This document shows positions 8,223-16,870 of a stretch of 64,000 nt of DNA, piece after piece (position 1 is the stretch's first letter; every line of letters starts with the position of its first letter). Made by a program: the position numbers and the translations under genes. Source of the stretch: Pseudomonas huaxiensis (GTDB lineage Bacteria; Pseudomonadota; Gammaproteobacteria; Pseudomonadales; Pseudomonadaceae); assembly GCF_003231275.1 (NCBI RefSeq), contig NZ_QKVL01000015.1:1-64000 (forward strand). Reading direction: 5' to 3'. Below the pieces are notes generated by a model, which saw only the letters and a list, made by a program, of their open reading frames with translations, was not told where the DNA came from and ran no database searches.

Positions 8223-8744
8223 ATGTCCGAGGATCAGGAAGACCGAAGCCTGGCGGGCCTCTACCAGCGCCACCGCAGCGAGCTGATGGCCTTTCTCACC
8301 CGCCGCACGCGCTGCCGCGAGACCGCCAGCGACCTGCTGCAGGATGCCTTTATCCGTCTGATGCACAGCGAGCGCGGCGACGTCGGCAACCTGCGCGCCT
8401 TCCTGTACCGCATCGCCAGCAACCTGAGCATCGACCACGCCCGCCGCAATCAGGTCCGCGGGGTCAATGACGAACAGGCGCTGGAACAATTGCTCACCGA
8501 AACCAGCCCGGAGCGCAGCGCCGTGGCGGGCAACACCCTGGCGCATCTGGAGCGGCTGATCGACGGCCTGCCCTCACCGACTCGCGAGGTTTTTCTGCTG
8601 GCCCGGGTCGAGCAAATGAGCTACAAGGACATCGCCGCGAAGCTGGGCCTGGAGCCCCGCGCCGTCGAGCGTCACTTGAACAAAGCCTTGAGCCACTGCG
8701 CAGCCGCCGCCTTGCATGCGCGCAACCAGACCGAATCGTCATGA
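8223..8744 (+). CDS. ECF sigma factor, FecI type (module 1)
   Basis: This 173-residue iron-starvation sigma factor should direct RNA polymerase to the promoter of the adjacent receptor gene when signalled. Region 2 covers about residues 10-80 (ASDLLQDAFIRLM and FLYRIASNLSIDHARR, close to the FecI/PvdS pattern). Region 4 covers about 110-160 (LPSPTREVFLLARVEQMSYKDIAAKLGLE). The stop overlaps the fecR start by 4 bases (ATGA), indicating translational coupling. A Fur-box-like site lies just upstream, so expression is probably iron-repressed. The start ATG 8223 has no strong ribosome site. Confidence 0.92.
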   Translation: MSEDQEDRSLAGLYQRHRSELMAFLTRRTRCRETASDLLQDAFIRLMHSERGDVGNLRAFLYRIASNLSIDHARRNQVRGVNDEQALEQLLTETSPERSAVAGNTLAHLERLIDGLPSPTREVFLLARVEQMSYKDIAAKLGLEPRAVERHLNKALSHCAAAALHARNQTESS

Positions 8745-9673
8745 CCGTCTCGCCCTCTTCCGCCGACCTCGCCGCCGATCCCGCGCAACAAGCGCTGGAC
8801 TGGTTCACCCGGCTGCGCGCCGAGGACCTGAGCTCGGCCGAGCGACAAGCGTTCGAGCAGTGGCGCGAGACGCCGGAAAACGCGCGGGCGTTCGCCGAGG
8901 TCGAATCGCTGTGGCAGGTGCTTGAGCTGCCGGCCCGGCGAGTGCGTAAAGCCGAGCGCGTGCGCGGCAAGCGCTGGCCTCAGTTGGCGACCGCCGCCTG
9001 CCTGCTGCTGGCGGCGGGTGTTGCCTGGCTGCAATGGCCGGCCCTGCAACGCCTGAACAGCGACTACGCCACCCGCGCCGGGGAACGCGGCAGCTTCACC
9101 CTGGCCGATGGCTCGCAACTGCGCCTGGACAGCAACAGCGCCGTGGATGTCGAACTGAACGGCGCGATTCGAACGCTGCACCTGCGTCAGGGGCGGCTGT
9201 TCCTGGAGGTGAAACACGATGGCCGGCCGTTCGTGGTCAACGTCGATGACGCCCAGGTGCGGGTGCTCGGCACCCGTTTCTCGGTCGCGCGCAGCGACGG
9301 GGTCGATGAAGTGGTGCTGGAAAGCGGCAAGGTGCAAGTGCTCGCCGGCACCCAGACCCAGGTCCTCATTCCTGGCCAGCGCCTGACGGTGCACGGCGAG
9401 CAGATCGATCCGCCGCAAGCGGTGGATGCCGAACGCCTGCTGGCCTGGCGCGACGGTCAGTTGCGCGTTCGTGATGTACCGCTGCGCGACGTCCTTCAGC
9501 GGCTGGCCGATTATCAGGGGCAATCCTTGCTGTTGCTCGACGCCACTGCCGGCCAGCGTCTGGTCAGCGGCAGCTTCAACCTCGACCAGGCCGACAACGC
9601 CCTCGACGCTCTGCTCAGCAGTCAGAAATTACGCGCTGACGCCCTCGCCGGACGCTGGCTGATCGTGCGCTGA
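8741..9673 (+). CDS. FecR-family anti-sigma factor / sigma regulator (module 1)
   Basis: This 310-residue inner-membrane protein transmits the state of the outer-membrane receptor to the sigma factor. The cytosolic N-terminus has the DUF4880-type sequence ALDWFTRLRAEDLSSAERQAFEQW. One transmembrane helix lies near residues 85-105 (LATAACLLLAAGVAWLQW). The periplasmic FecR domain follows (YATRAGERGSFTLADGSQLR and DAQVRVLGTRFSV). A C-terminal STN-like segment (RDVPLRDVLQRLADYQGQSL) should touch the receptor signalling domain. It overlaps the sigma gene by ATGA. The receptor starts 94 bp downstream. Confidence 0.92.
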   Translation: MTVSPSSADLAADPAQQALDWFTRLRAEDLSSAERQAFEQWRETPENARAFAEVESLWQVLELPARRVRKAERVRGKRWPQLATAACLLLAAGVAWLQWPALQRLNSDYATRAGERGSFTLADGSQLRLDSNSAVDVELNGAIRTLHLRQGRLFLEVKHDGRPFVVNVDDAQVRVLGTRFSVARSDGVDEVVLESGKVQVLAGTQTQVLIPGQRLTVHGEQIDPPQAVDAERLLAWRDGQLRVRDVPLRDVLQRLADYQGQSLLLLDATAGQRLVSGSFNLDQADNALDALLSSQKLRADALAGRWLIVR

Positions 9674-9767
9674 GAATTTTTTTCGCGGGCGTCCGGTAAT
9701 TCCAGAACCTGCTGCGTCACACCTCCACATAAGAAGCATTACCATTTGTATTCTTGGGGGAAGACCT

Positions 9768-12191
9768 ATGCAGTACCCATTCGATTTCACCTTCAAACGC
9801 TTGCCATTGGCCCGCGCCATCCTGGCCGCGACCCTGGTCACCGCGTTGCCGGCCGGCACCCTGCTGGCCGCCGAGACCAGCACCCGCGAAGCCCAGGCCC
9901 AGCGTTTCGACTTCACCATCGGCGCCCAGCCGCTGGCGGATGCGCTCGACCAGTTCAGCGCGCAGAGCGGCTATCAGGTGATCTACCAGAGCAGCCAGGT
10001 CGGCGGCCTGCGTTCGCCCGGCGTGCAAGGCCGGCTCAGCGCCGACGAGGCCATCCAGCGCCTCACCGAAGGCACCGGCGCGCGGCTGACCCAACCCAAC
10101 GCCAACAGCTTCCTCCTCGACCTGCCGATAAACCTCGGCGGCGGCAGCCTGCAACTGGATGCCCTGAGCATTTCCGGCAAGGCGCCGGGTTCGACCACCG
10201 AAGGCACCGGGCTGTACACCACTTATTCCTCCAGCAGCTCGACGCGGCTCAACCTCAGCCCGAAGGAAACCCCGCAGTCGCTGACCGTGATGACCCGCCA
10301 GCGCCTGGATGACCAGCGCCTGACCAACCTGTCCGACGCACTGGAAGCCACCCCCGGGATCATCGTCACCCGTGACGGGCTCGGCGCGGAAAGCGACGCC
10401 TACTGGTCCCGTGGCTTTGCGGTGCAGAACTACGAAATCGACGGCGTGCCCACCGTCGCACGCATGGACAACTACACCCAGAGCATGGCCATGTACGACC
10501 GCGTCGAAGTGGTCCGTGGCGCCAGCGGCCTGATCAGCGGCATGGGCAACCCGTCGGCGACCATCAACCTGATCCGCAAGCGTCCGACCTATGAAAGCCA
10601 GGCCAGCATCACCGGCTCGGTCGGTAACTGGGATCGCTACGGCGGCGGCTTCGATGTTTCCGGCCCGCTGAATGAAAGCGGCAACGTGCGCGGGCGGCTG
10701 GTGGCGGACATCAAGAGCGAGCACGCCTGGGTCGATCGCTACAAGCTCGATGCCCAGACGCTCTACGGCATCACCGAATTCGACCTGAGCGAAGACACCC
10801 TGCTGACCGCGGGCTTCAGCTACCAGCGCACCGACGTCGACTCGCCCCTGCGCACCGGCCTGCCCACCCGCTTCGCCACGGGCGAGCGAACCAACCTGAG
10901 CCGGTCGATCAACAGCGCGCCGACCTGGTCCTACAACGACCACGTGCAGACCAGCTTCTTCGCCTCGATCGAACATCAACTGGGCAACGGCTGGAGCGGC
11001 AAGGTCGAATTCAGCCATTCGGAAAACCAGTTCGACGAGCTGTTCGGCTTCCTGATGGGCAACCTCAACACCGATGGCAGCGGCCTGTCGCAATTGCCGG
11101 TGCGTTTTTCCGGCACCCCGCGCCAGAACAACCTCGACGCCTACCTGACCGGCCCGTTCAGCCTGCTGGGGCGCGAGCATGAGCTGATCACCGGCGTGAC
11201 CCTGTCGCAGTACCGCGAGCACGTGCCGAGCTGGGGCGGCTGGCGCTATGACTACAACGCCACGCCGGATGCGGCGGTGGGCAATATCTTTGATTGGGAT
11301 GGCAGGCAGCTCAAACCGGAGTTCACCGAATCCGGCAAGTCGCGCATGGAAGAAAACCAGTACGCCGCCTACGCCACCACGCGCCTGAACCTGACCGACG
11401 ACCTGAAACTGATCCTCGGCAGCCGGGTGATCGACTGGAAACGCGACACCGAGGACACCCCCTACGACGCGCCCAAGACCGAGGTCAATCGCAAGGAAAC
11501 CGGCGTGTTCATCCCGTACACCGGGGTGGTCTACGACCTGGACGACACCTGGTCGGTCTACGCCAGCTACACCAAGATCTTCAGCCCGCAGGGTTCGTGG
11601 GTACGCGACGAAGACAACAAACCGTTCGACCCGATGGAAGGCGTGGGCTACGAGATCGGCATCAAGGGCAGCCACCTGGACGGCAAGCTGAACTCCAGCC
11701 TGGCCGTGTTCAAGCTGGAGCAAGACAACCTCGCCATCTGGCAGCATGACAACGTGTACTCGGCCGAGCAGGACACCACCTCCAGAGGTGTGGAACTCGA
11801 GCTCAGCGGCGAATTGGCAGAAGGCTGGCAAGCGGCGGCAGGTTACGTCTACACCACCACCACGGACAAGGATGACCAGCGCATCTACACCATCCTGCCG
11901 CGACACAGCCTGAAGACCTACACCAGCTACCGCCTGCCGGGCGCGCTGGACAAACTGACGGTGGGGGGCGGCGTGAACTGGCAGAGCAAGGTGGGCAACG
12001 ACCTGCACACCTTCACCCAAGGCAGCTACGCCGTGACCAACCTGATGGCGCGCTACCAGATCAGCCAGAACCTGAGTGCGACGGTGAACCTGGACAACGT
12101 GTTCGACCGAAAATACTTCAGCATGACCAGCAGCTACGGCAACTACGGCACGCCGCGCAGCCTCATGACCGGCTTCAAATACGACTTCTGA
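9768..12191 (+). CDS. TonB-dependent siderophore receptor with signalling domain (module 1)
   Basis: This 807-residue outer-membrane transducer is of the FpvA/FoxA/FhuE type. A signal peptide ends near LLAAETS. An STN signalling domain follows at about residues 45-125 (FDFTIGAQPLADALDQFSAQ). The TonB-box and plug region begins near residue 140, with ETPQSLTVMTRQRLDDQ and YDRVEVVRGASGLISGMGN. The C-terminal barrel ends in Phe (TGFKYDF), as BamA substrates do. Together with the two preceding genes it forms a complete cell-surface signalling unit. The ferric siderophore cannot be told from sequence; similarity to FhuE/FpvA suggests a hydroxamate or pyoverdine-like ligand. Confidence 0.93.
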   Translation: MQYPFDFTFKRLPLARAILAATLVTALPAGTLLAAETSTREAQAQRFDFTIGAQPLADALDQFSAQSGYQVIYQSSQVGGLRSPGVQGRLSADEAIQRLTEGTGARLTQPNANSFLLDLPINLGGGSLQLDALSISGKAPGSTTEGTGLYTTYSSSSSTRLNLSPKETPQSLTVMTRQRLDDQRLTNLSDALEATPGIIVTRDGLGAESDAYWSRGFAVQNYEIDGVPTVARMDNYTQSMAMYDRVEVVRGASGLISGMGNPSATINLIRKRPTYESQASITGSVGNWDRYGGGFDVSGPLNESGNVRGRLVADIKSEHAWVDRYKLDAQTLYGITEFDLSEDTLLTAGFSYQRTDVDSPLRTGLPTRFATGERTNLSRSINSAPTWSYNDHVQTSFFASIEHQLGNGWSGKVEFSHSENQFDELFGFLMGNLNTDGSGLSQLPVRFSGTPRQNNLDAYLTGPFSLLGREHELITGVTLSQYREHVPSWGGWRYDYNATPDAAVGNIFDWDGRQLKPEFTESGKSRMEENQYAAYATTRLNLTDDLKLILGSRVIDWKRDTEDTPYDAPKTEVNRKETGVFIPYTGVVYDLDDTWSVYASYTKIFSPQGSWVRDEDNKPFDPMEGVGYEIGIKGSHLDGKLNSSLAVFKLEQDNLAIWQHDNVYSAEQDTTSRGVELELSGELAEGWQAAAGYVYTTTTDKDDQRIYTILPRHSLKTYTSYRLPGALDKLTVGGGVNWQSKVGNDLHTFTQGSYAVTNLMARYQISQNLSATVNLDNVFDRKYFSMTSSYGNYGTPRSLMTGFKYDF

Positions 12192-12244
12192 CGCCGCATT
12201 CGGCTAAGCGGTTGATAGCGCGCAAAATTTTTTGAAATAGAGTG

Positions 12245-12273
12245 TTGACAGATATTCGTTTCAGGCGAATAAT
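12245..12273 (+). promoter_or_regulatory. Sigma-70 promoter of tRNA-Met
   Basis: TTGACA (12245-12250) and AATAAT (12268-12273) are separated by exactly 17 bases. The tRNA begins 12 bases after the -10 box. Confidence 0.8.
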
Positions 12274-12284
12274 GCGCGCCACTT

Positions 12285-12361
12285 GGCTACATAGCTCAGT
12301 TGGTTAGAGCATAGCATTCATAATGCTGGGGTCCGGGGTTCAAGTCCCTGTGTAGCCACCA
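12285..12361 (+). tRNA. tRNA-Met (CAT), elongator type
   Basis: The 77-base gene includes the encoded CCA (12359-12361). The acceptor stem GGCTACA/TGTAGCC, D stem GCTC/GAGC, anticodon stem TAGCA/TGCTG with loop TTCATAA (anticodon 12319-12321) and T loop TTCAAGT are all intact. The acceptor sequence matches elongator tRNA-Met rather than initiator (which starts CGCGGG) or tRNA-Ile2 (GGCCCCT). Confidence 0.95.
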
Positions 12362-12403
12362 TACCCCGCCCTGAAGTTGCGAAAGCAATTTTGAGGCAAA
12401 CAG

Positions 12404-12430
12404 AAAAGCCCGCCTTGCGCGGGCTTTTTT
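12404..12430 (+). terminator. Terminator of tRNA-Met
   Basis: AGCCCGC (12407-12413) and GCGGGCT (12419-12425) form a stem flanked by an A run and a run of six T ending at 12430. Confidence 0.85.
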
Positions 12431-12525
12431 GTGCCTGACTGTCAGCCCCTCCTTGCCCGAGCCATTGCGGTGAAAGCGCTGCGCTCCCCAGAAACGGATG
12501 CCCGATTGTCATAAATCGTTACATG

Positions 12526-12548
12526 GATAATAATGAGAGATATTATCA
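12526..12548. promoter_or_regulatory. Fur box before the second ECF sigma gene
   Basis: GATAATA (12526-12532) and TATTATC (12541-12547) are an inverted pair, and TGAGAGA-T-ATTATCA (12534-12548) fits the 7-1-7 Fur pattern. The site is 19 bp before the sigma-factor start and is a strong iron-repression signal by eye. Confidence 0.75.
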
Positions 12549-12566
12549 TTTGTAGCGATCGTTCTT

Positions 12567-13079
12567 ATGGACGCCGGGATCAACACGTCAGCACCACTGG
12601 ATATCGAGCATCTTTACGGCGAGCACCACGGCTGGCTAAAGGGCTGGTTACGCACCCGCACCGGCAATAGCGCCGACGCAGCGGACCTGGCCCAAGATAC
12701 CTTCATGCGTATGCTGACCCTGCGCCAACTACCCGTTCTGCGCGAACCACGCCATTATCTGGTGACCATCGCTCGCGGCCTGCTGATTGACAAGGCACGG
12801 CGCAAAGCCCTTGAGCTGGCGTATCTGGAAGTGCTGGCCGCGCGGCCGGAATCACTTCAGGTTTCCCCGGAAACCTACCACATGATTATCGAATCGTTGT
12901 TGGCCATCGACCGTCTGCTCGACGGCCTGGGCATGCGAACCCGGCAGATCTTCCTCATGGTCCAACTCGAAGGCCTTAGCTATGTGCAGGTCGGCAAGCA
13001 GTTGGGCCTGTCAGTGACCACGGTAAAGAACCACCTGGGCAAGGCGCTGATGCAATGCATTCTGCTGATGGACGATTGA
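12567..13079 (+). CDS. ECF sigma factor, FecI type (module 2)
   Basis: This 170-residue iron-starvation sigma factor has region 2 at about residues 15-85 (DLAQDTFMRMLTLRQLP, with VTIARGLLIDKARRKALE) and region 4 at about 110-165 (LGMRTRQIFLMVQLEGLSY and LGLSVTTVKNHLGKAL). It should activate the receptor gene of the same module. A well-formed Fur box overlaps the promoter region. Its TGA stop overlaps the next gene's probable TTG start (TTGA), repeating the arrangement seen in modules 1 and 3. It lies just downstream of the tRNA-Met terminator, on the same strand. Confidence 0.92.
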   Translation: MDAGINTSAPLDIEHLYGEHHGWLKGWLRTRTGNSADAADLAQDTFMRMLTLRQLPVLREPRHYLVTIARGLLIDKARRKALELAYLEVLAARPESLQVSPETYHMIIESLLAIDRLLDGLGMRTRQIFLMVQLEGLSYVQVGKQLGLSVTTVKNHLGKALMQCILLMDD

Positions 13080-14023
13080 GCGCGCCCTCTGCACGTCCAC
13101 CCGCCAAGGCACACTTGCAAGCGGCGGTGCAGTGGTACCTGACGCTCAACGATAGCGACGTCAGCCCCGCCCAGCACCTCGCGTGGCAAGAATGGCTCGC
13201 CGCCGACCCCGAGCATGCCAGCGCCTGGGCCAAGGTCGAAAAACTCCAGCAACAACTACGCGGCGTTCCCCGGGATGTCGCCTTGCCCGTGCTGTCCCAG
13301 ATGGGCGTACAGAGACGCCAGGGTCTCAAGCTGCTGGTGTTGCTGGCTGCTGGCGCGGCAACCTTCGCAGGCTATCGCAGCTCCCCCTACAGCGCAGACT
13401 TCGCTACCCGCACCGGGCAGCGACGGCAAGTGACGCTGCCTGATGGCAGCAGCCTGGAATTGAACACCGACACCCAAGTCGATATCGCCTACACCGAACG
13501 AGAGCGGCTGATTCTTCTGCGCCAGGGCGAAATCCTGCTGACCACCGCATCCGACCCGTCACCCTCGCGCCCTTTGTCAGTCCAGACGCCCCACGGCAAG
13601 GTGCTCGCCCTGGGTACCCGCTTCGATGTGCGTCTGTTGCCAGGCTTCAGCACCGTCGAAGTTGAAAAACACGCGGTAGAAGTCAGCACCCGCGACGCAC
13701 CACACCTCGTGCAGCGGGTAGAAGAAGGCTGGGCACTGACCTTCGGCGCATCCCAGATCGGCAACTTGCGCCCCTCCACCACGGGCAGCAGCGCCTGGAC
13801 ACAAGGCTTGCTGGTGGCCCTCAATTGGCGCCTTGAGGACTTCATCCGCGAACTGGCGCGTTACCGCCCCGGCTATCTGGGGTGCGCTGCTGAAGTCGCC
13901 GATTTAAGAATTTCCGGTGCGTTCCGCCTGGACGATATCGAGGGTGTCCTGGCCAACTTGCCGGTTTCGCTGCCCGTGAAGGTGCGCCATGTTTCGAGGT
14001 ACTGGGCGCGGGTCGAGCCGTAG
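13076..14023 (+). CDS. FecR-family anti-sigma factor / sigma regulator (module 2)
   Basis: This 315-residue inner-membrane regulator has a cytosolic DUF4880-like N-terminus (WYLTLNDSDVSPAQHLAWQEW). One transmembrane helix lies near residues 80-97 (GLKLLVLLAAGAATFAGY). The periplasmic FecR domain follows (FATRTGQRRQVTLPDGSSLE, HGKVLALGTRFDVRLL), with a C-terminal receptor-contact segment. The TTG at 13076 is chosen because it overlaps the sigma stop as TTGA and gives exactly the length of the module 3 FecR. An in-frame ATG at 13055 would add seven residues. The receptor gene follows after 118 bp. Confidence 0.88.
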   Translation: MSAPSARPPAKAHLQAAVQWYLTLNDSDVSPAQHLAWQEWLAADPEHASAWAKVEKLQQQLRGVPRDVALPVLSQMGVQRRQGLKLLVLLAAGAATFAGYRSSPYSADFATRTGQRRQVTLPDGSSLELNTDTQVDIAYTERERLILLRQGEILLTTASDPSPSRPLSVQTPHGKVLALGTRFDVRLLPGFSTVEVEKHAVEVSTRDAPHLVQRVEEGWALTFGASQIGNLRPSTTGSSAWTQGLLVALNWRLEDFIRELARYRPGYLGCAAEVADLRISGAFRLDDIEGVLANLPVSLPVKVRHVSRYWARVEP

Positions 14024-14141
14024 GCGCAAAACCGGCGTGCAGACAAGCGAATGATTCATCTTGCCGATTCCATTTTTCGTTCGGCTCATCAGTAGAGCGG
14101 TCCATCAGCCGCCTTTACTGCAACGGCATAGGAAGTCATGC

Positions 14142-16610
14142 ATGAGCCACCCACGTCCCCTGAATAAAACCGCTTTGCGGCTGGGCCTTCATTCCAGGTT
14201 GTTGAGCATCAGCCTCGGCGGGGCCCTGTGCGCCACCACCCTTGCCCTCCCCGCCTGGGCGCAACAGGCCAGTGAGCAAATCGAGTACAACATTGCTGCA
14301 GGGCCACTGGATGCAGCGCTCACCCAGTTCGCGGCGGCCAGCGGCGTGACCTTGTCGTTTGGCTCAACGCAAACTGAAGGGTTGGTGACGGCGGGCATCA
14401 AAGGTCGATATTCCTTCGATGAAGGCATCGCACGGCTGCTGGCCAACAGCGGGATGCAGGCACGCCAGGAGGGGACGGGACGCTACAGCCTGGTCAAAAC
14501 GCAAAGCGGTTCGACGCTGGAACTCGGCGCCACCAACATCAACGGCGTAGTCCTGGGCGCCACGACGGAAAATACCGGCTCTTACACGACCGGTCCGATG
14601 CACTCCGCCACCAAGCTGGGCCTGACGATGCGCGAGACGCCACAATCGGTGTCGGTCGTCACCCGCCAGCGCATGGATGACCGGGGCATGCAGGACTTGC
14701 ACGATGTGATCAGAGACGTCCCCGGAATCACCGTGGAAAAAGACGGCCCCGAGCGCCCGACCTACTACGCCCGTGGCTTTCAGGTCGACAACATCATGTA
14801 CGACGGCCTGCCGACCACGGTGTCCAGTTACACGGCCCGCGACACCATTGCCGCCGCCGACACTGCCATGCTCGATCGGGTCGAAGTGGTGCGGGGTGCC
14901 ACTGGCTTGATGACCGGTTCCGGTAGCCCTTCAGCTGCCATCAACCTGGTGCGCAAGCGGCCAACCCGCGACGCCCAGGTCAGCGTTACCGGCTCTGCCG
15001 GAACCTGGGATGACTACCGTGGCGAACTGGATGCCTCCGGCGCCCTCAACGACAGCGGCAGCCTGCGCGGCCGTGCGGTGACAAGCTATCAGGTCAAAGA
15101 CAGCTTCCAGGATGTGGTGAACAAAGAACATGCCCTGTTCTACGCCATTGGCGAGGCTGACCTGAGCGATAGCACCACCCTGACCTTGGGCGCCTCGAAC
15201 CAGAACCTGAACAACAACACTTCATGGGGCGGCGTTCCCACGGCCAGCGATGGCGGTGATCTGAACCTGTCGCGCTCCACCTACCTGGGCAACGATTGGG
15301 GCCGCTGGGACCAGGACAACAACAGCCTCTTCAGCGAGCTGGAACACCGCTTCGACAACGGCTGGAAACTGCGCATAGCCGCCACCAAGATGTGGTCGAA
15401 GGTTGATCTGCTGGCGTCCTATGTCACTGCGGGCGCGGTCGACGGCAGCTTCGACCAGATGACGGGCAAGTTCAAATACACCAACGACCAGACCAGCTAC
15501 GACATGTTTGCCAGCGGGCCTTTCCAGTTGTTCGACCGGGAACATGAACTGGTAGTCGGCGCAAGCCGCCGCAAAGAGAACTTCAACGGCAATGGCACCA
15601 CGGTACGGTCGGCGTCGAATATCGACATCTACAACTGGAACCCCCACGTCACGCCCATCCCCATGTTCAACATGGGCGCCTGGCAACAGCAGAGCGAAAC
15701 CGAACAGACCGGTACTTACATCACTGGCCGTTTCAGCCTGGCCGACCCGCTGCACCTGATCCTTGGCGGACGCCTGGACTGGTACGACTACGAGATCAAG
15801 AACGCCAGCAACATCGCCGGCGTCAACCCGACATCCAGCCAGTACGACGTCACACGCAACCTGACCAAGTACGCCGGCCTGATCTACGACCTCAACGACA
15901 CCTACTCGGTGTATGTCAGCTACACCGACATCTTCACCCCCCAGGGTGTAGTGGATGCCGATAACAAGGCGATCAAGCCGATCGTTGGCAAGAACTACGA
16001 AGCCGGCATCAAGGCCGAGTACCTCAATGGGGCTTTGAACGCCAGTGCCGCGATCTTCCGTATCGACCAGGAAAACCGCGCCTCTGTAATCAATACCCCG
16101 GGGGTCTGCCAGTCACCGGCCGGCGTTTCCTGCTACCAGGCATCAGGCGAGGTGCGCAGCGAAGGTATAGAACTGGAAGTCACCGGAGCGCTGACCGAGC
16201 GCTGGCAAATGGCAGCCGGCTACACCTACAACTCGGCCAAATACCGCAAGGATGCCAACGCGGATAACGAAGGCCGGCTGTTCGCCAGCGACTTGCCCCG
16301 CCATCTGTTCAAGGCCAGCACCACGTACCAGCTGCCGGGTGAGTTCGAGCGCTGGCGGATCGGTGGCGGCATCACGGCCCAGAACACCATCTACAACCAG
16401 GGCAGTGGCTACCGCATCGAGCAGAAGGCGTACCGCATTGTCGATCTGATGGCGGGGTACAAAGTCTCGGAGAACGTCGACCTGCGCCTGAACGTCAACA
16501 ACGTGTTCGACAAGAAGTATTACCAGAGCATCAACAGCAATACGTGGAACGGTTTCAACGTCTATGGCGACCCACGCAACGCGATGATGACGGTGCGCTG
16601 GTCACTTTGA
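14142..16610 (+). CDS. TonB-dependent siderophore receptor with signalling domain (module 2)
   Basis: This is an 822-residue outer-membrane receptor. ATG 14142 is chosen over an in-frame ATG at 14061 because GGAAG lies 6 bases upstream and a normal signal peptide follows, cleaved near LPAWAQQ. The STN domain covers about residues 50-125 (YNIAAGPLDAALTQFAAASG). The plug starts near residue 160 (RETPQSVSVVTRQRMDDRG) and includes LDRVEVVRGATGLMTGSGS. The barrel ends MMTVRWSL. A cysteine pair in an extracellular-loop candidate (GVCQSPAGVSCYQ) may form a disulfide. It resembles FpvA/FhuE-type receptors, but the ligand is undetermined. Confidence 0.93.
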   Translation: MSHPRPLNKTALRLGLHSRLLSISLGGALCATTLALPAWAQQASEQIEYNIAAGPLDAALTQFAAASGVTLSFGSTQTEGLVTAGIKGRYSFDEGIARLLANSGMQARQEGTGRYSLVKTQSGSTLELGATNINGVVLGATTENTGSYTTGPMHSATKLGLTMRETPQSVSVVTRQRMDDRGMQDLHDVIRDVPGITVEKDGPERPTYYARGFQVDNIMYDGLPTTVSSYTARDTIAAADTAMLDRVEVVRGATGLMTGSGSPSAAINLVRKRPTRDAQVSVTGSAGTWDDYRGELDASGALNDSGSLRGRAVTSYQVKDSFQDVVNKEHALFYAIGEADLSDSTTLTLGASNQNLNNNTSWGGVPTASDGGDLNLSRSTYLGNDWGRWDQDNNSLFSELEHRFDNGWKLRIAATKMWSKVDLLASYVTAGAVDGSFDQMTGKFKYTNDQTSYDMFASGPFQLFDREHELVVGASRRKENFNGNGTTVRSASNIDIYNWNPHVTPIPMFNMGAWQQQSETEQTGTYITGRFSLADPLHLILGGRLDWYDYEIKNASNIAGVNPTSSQYDVTRNLTKYAGLIYDLNDTYSVYVSYTDIFTPQGVVDADNKAIKPIVGKNYEAGIKAEYLNGALNASAAIFRIDQENRASVINTPGVCQSPAGVSCYQASGEVRSEGIELEVTGALTERWQMAAGYTYNSAKYRKDANADNEGRLFASDLPRHLFKASTTYQLPGEFERWRIGGGITAQNTIYNQGSGYRIEQKAYRIVDLMAGYKVSENVDLRLNVNNVFDKKYYQSINSNTWNGFNVYGDPRNAMMTVRWSL

Positions 16611-16694
16611 GGCCAGCGTCCAGTGGCTAATCGAATCGTTCAAGGTGCTGCAGGTGGCTGAGAAGTAACAAACAAAAAAGCCGGCGGTTTGGGT

Positions 16695-16814
16695 AATGCC
16701 AGTCAGTTAAACCTGTTGAGGCCCTTCGCGAGCAAGCTCGCTCCTACACTGTAGGAGCGAGCTTGCTCGCGAAGGGCTGCAAAGCGGCCCCAATGGGTTT
16801 AACTGACAGGCATT
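16695..16814. repeat. REPIN-like palindrome downstream of the module 2 receptor
   Basis: A perfect 28-bp inverted repeat (16721-16748 / 16750-16777) carries the core CGCGAGCAAGCTCGCTCC. It is nested inside outer arms AATGCCAGTCAGTTAAACC (16695-16713) and their near-perfect complement at 16795-16814. It fills most of the 16611-16870 gap between two convergent genes and could also act as a bidirectional terminator. Confidence 0.8.
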
Positions 16815-16870
16815 ATGCGGTTTGAGCGGTATTTGCCAGCGATGAGACCTTTTCGGTACAACAAAGCCAA

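Noticed and set aside
9717-12020. A 767-codon minus-strand open frame opposite the module 1 receptor
   Set aside because: It has no recognisable domain and is the complement of a well-conserved receptor gene; long antisense frames are expected at this GC content.
12285-12361. tRNA-Ile2 (CAT with lysidine) as an alternative identity
   Set aside because: The acceptor GGCTACA and body match elongator tRNA-Met rather than tRNA-Ile2.
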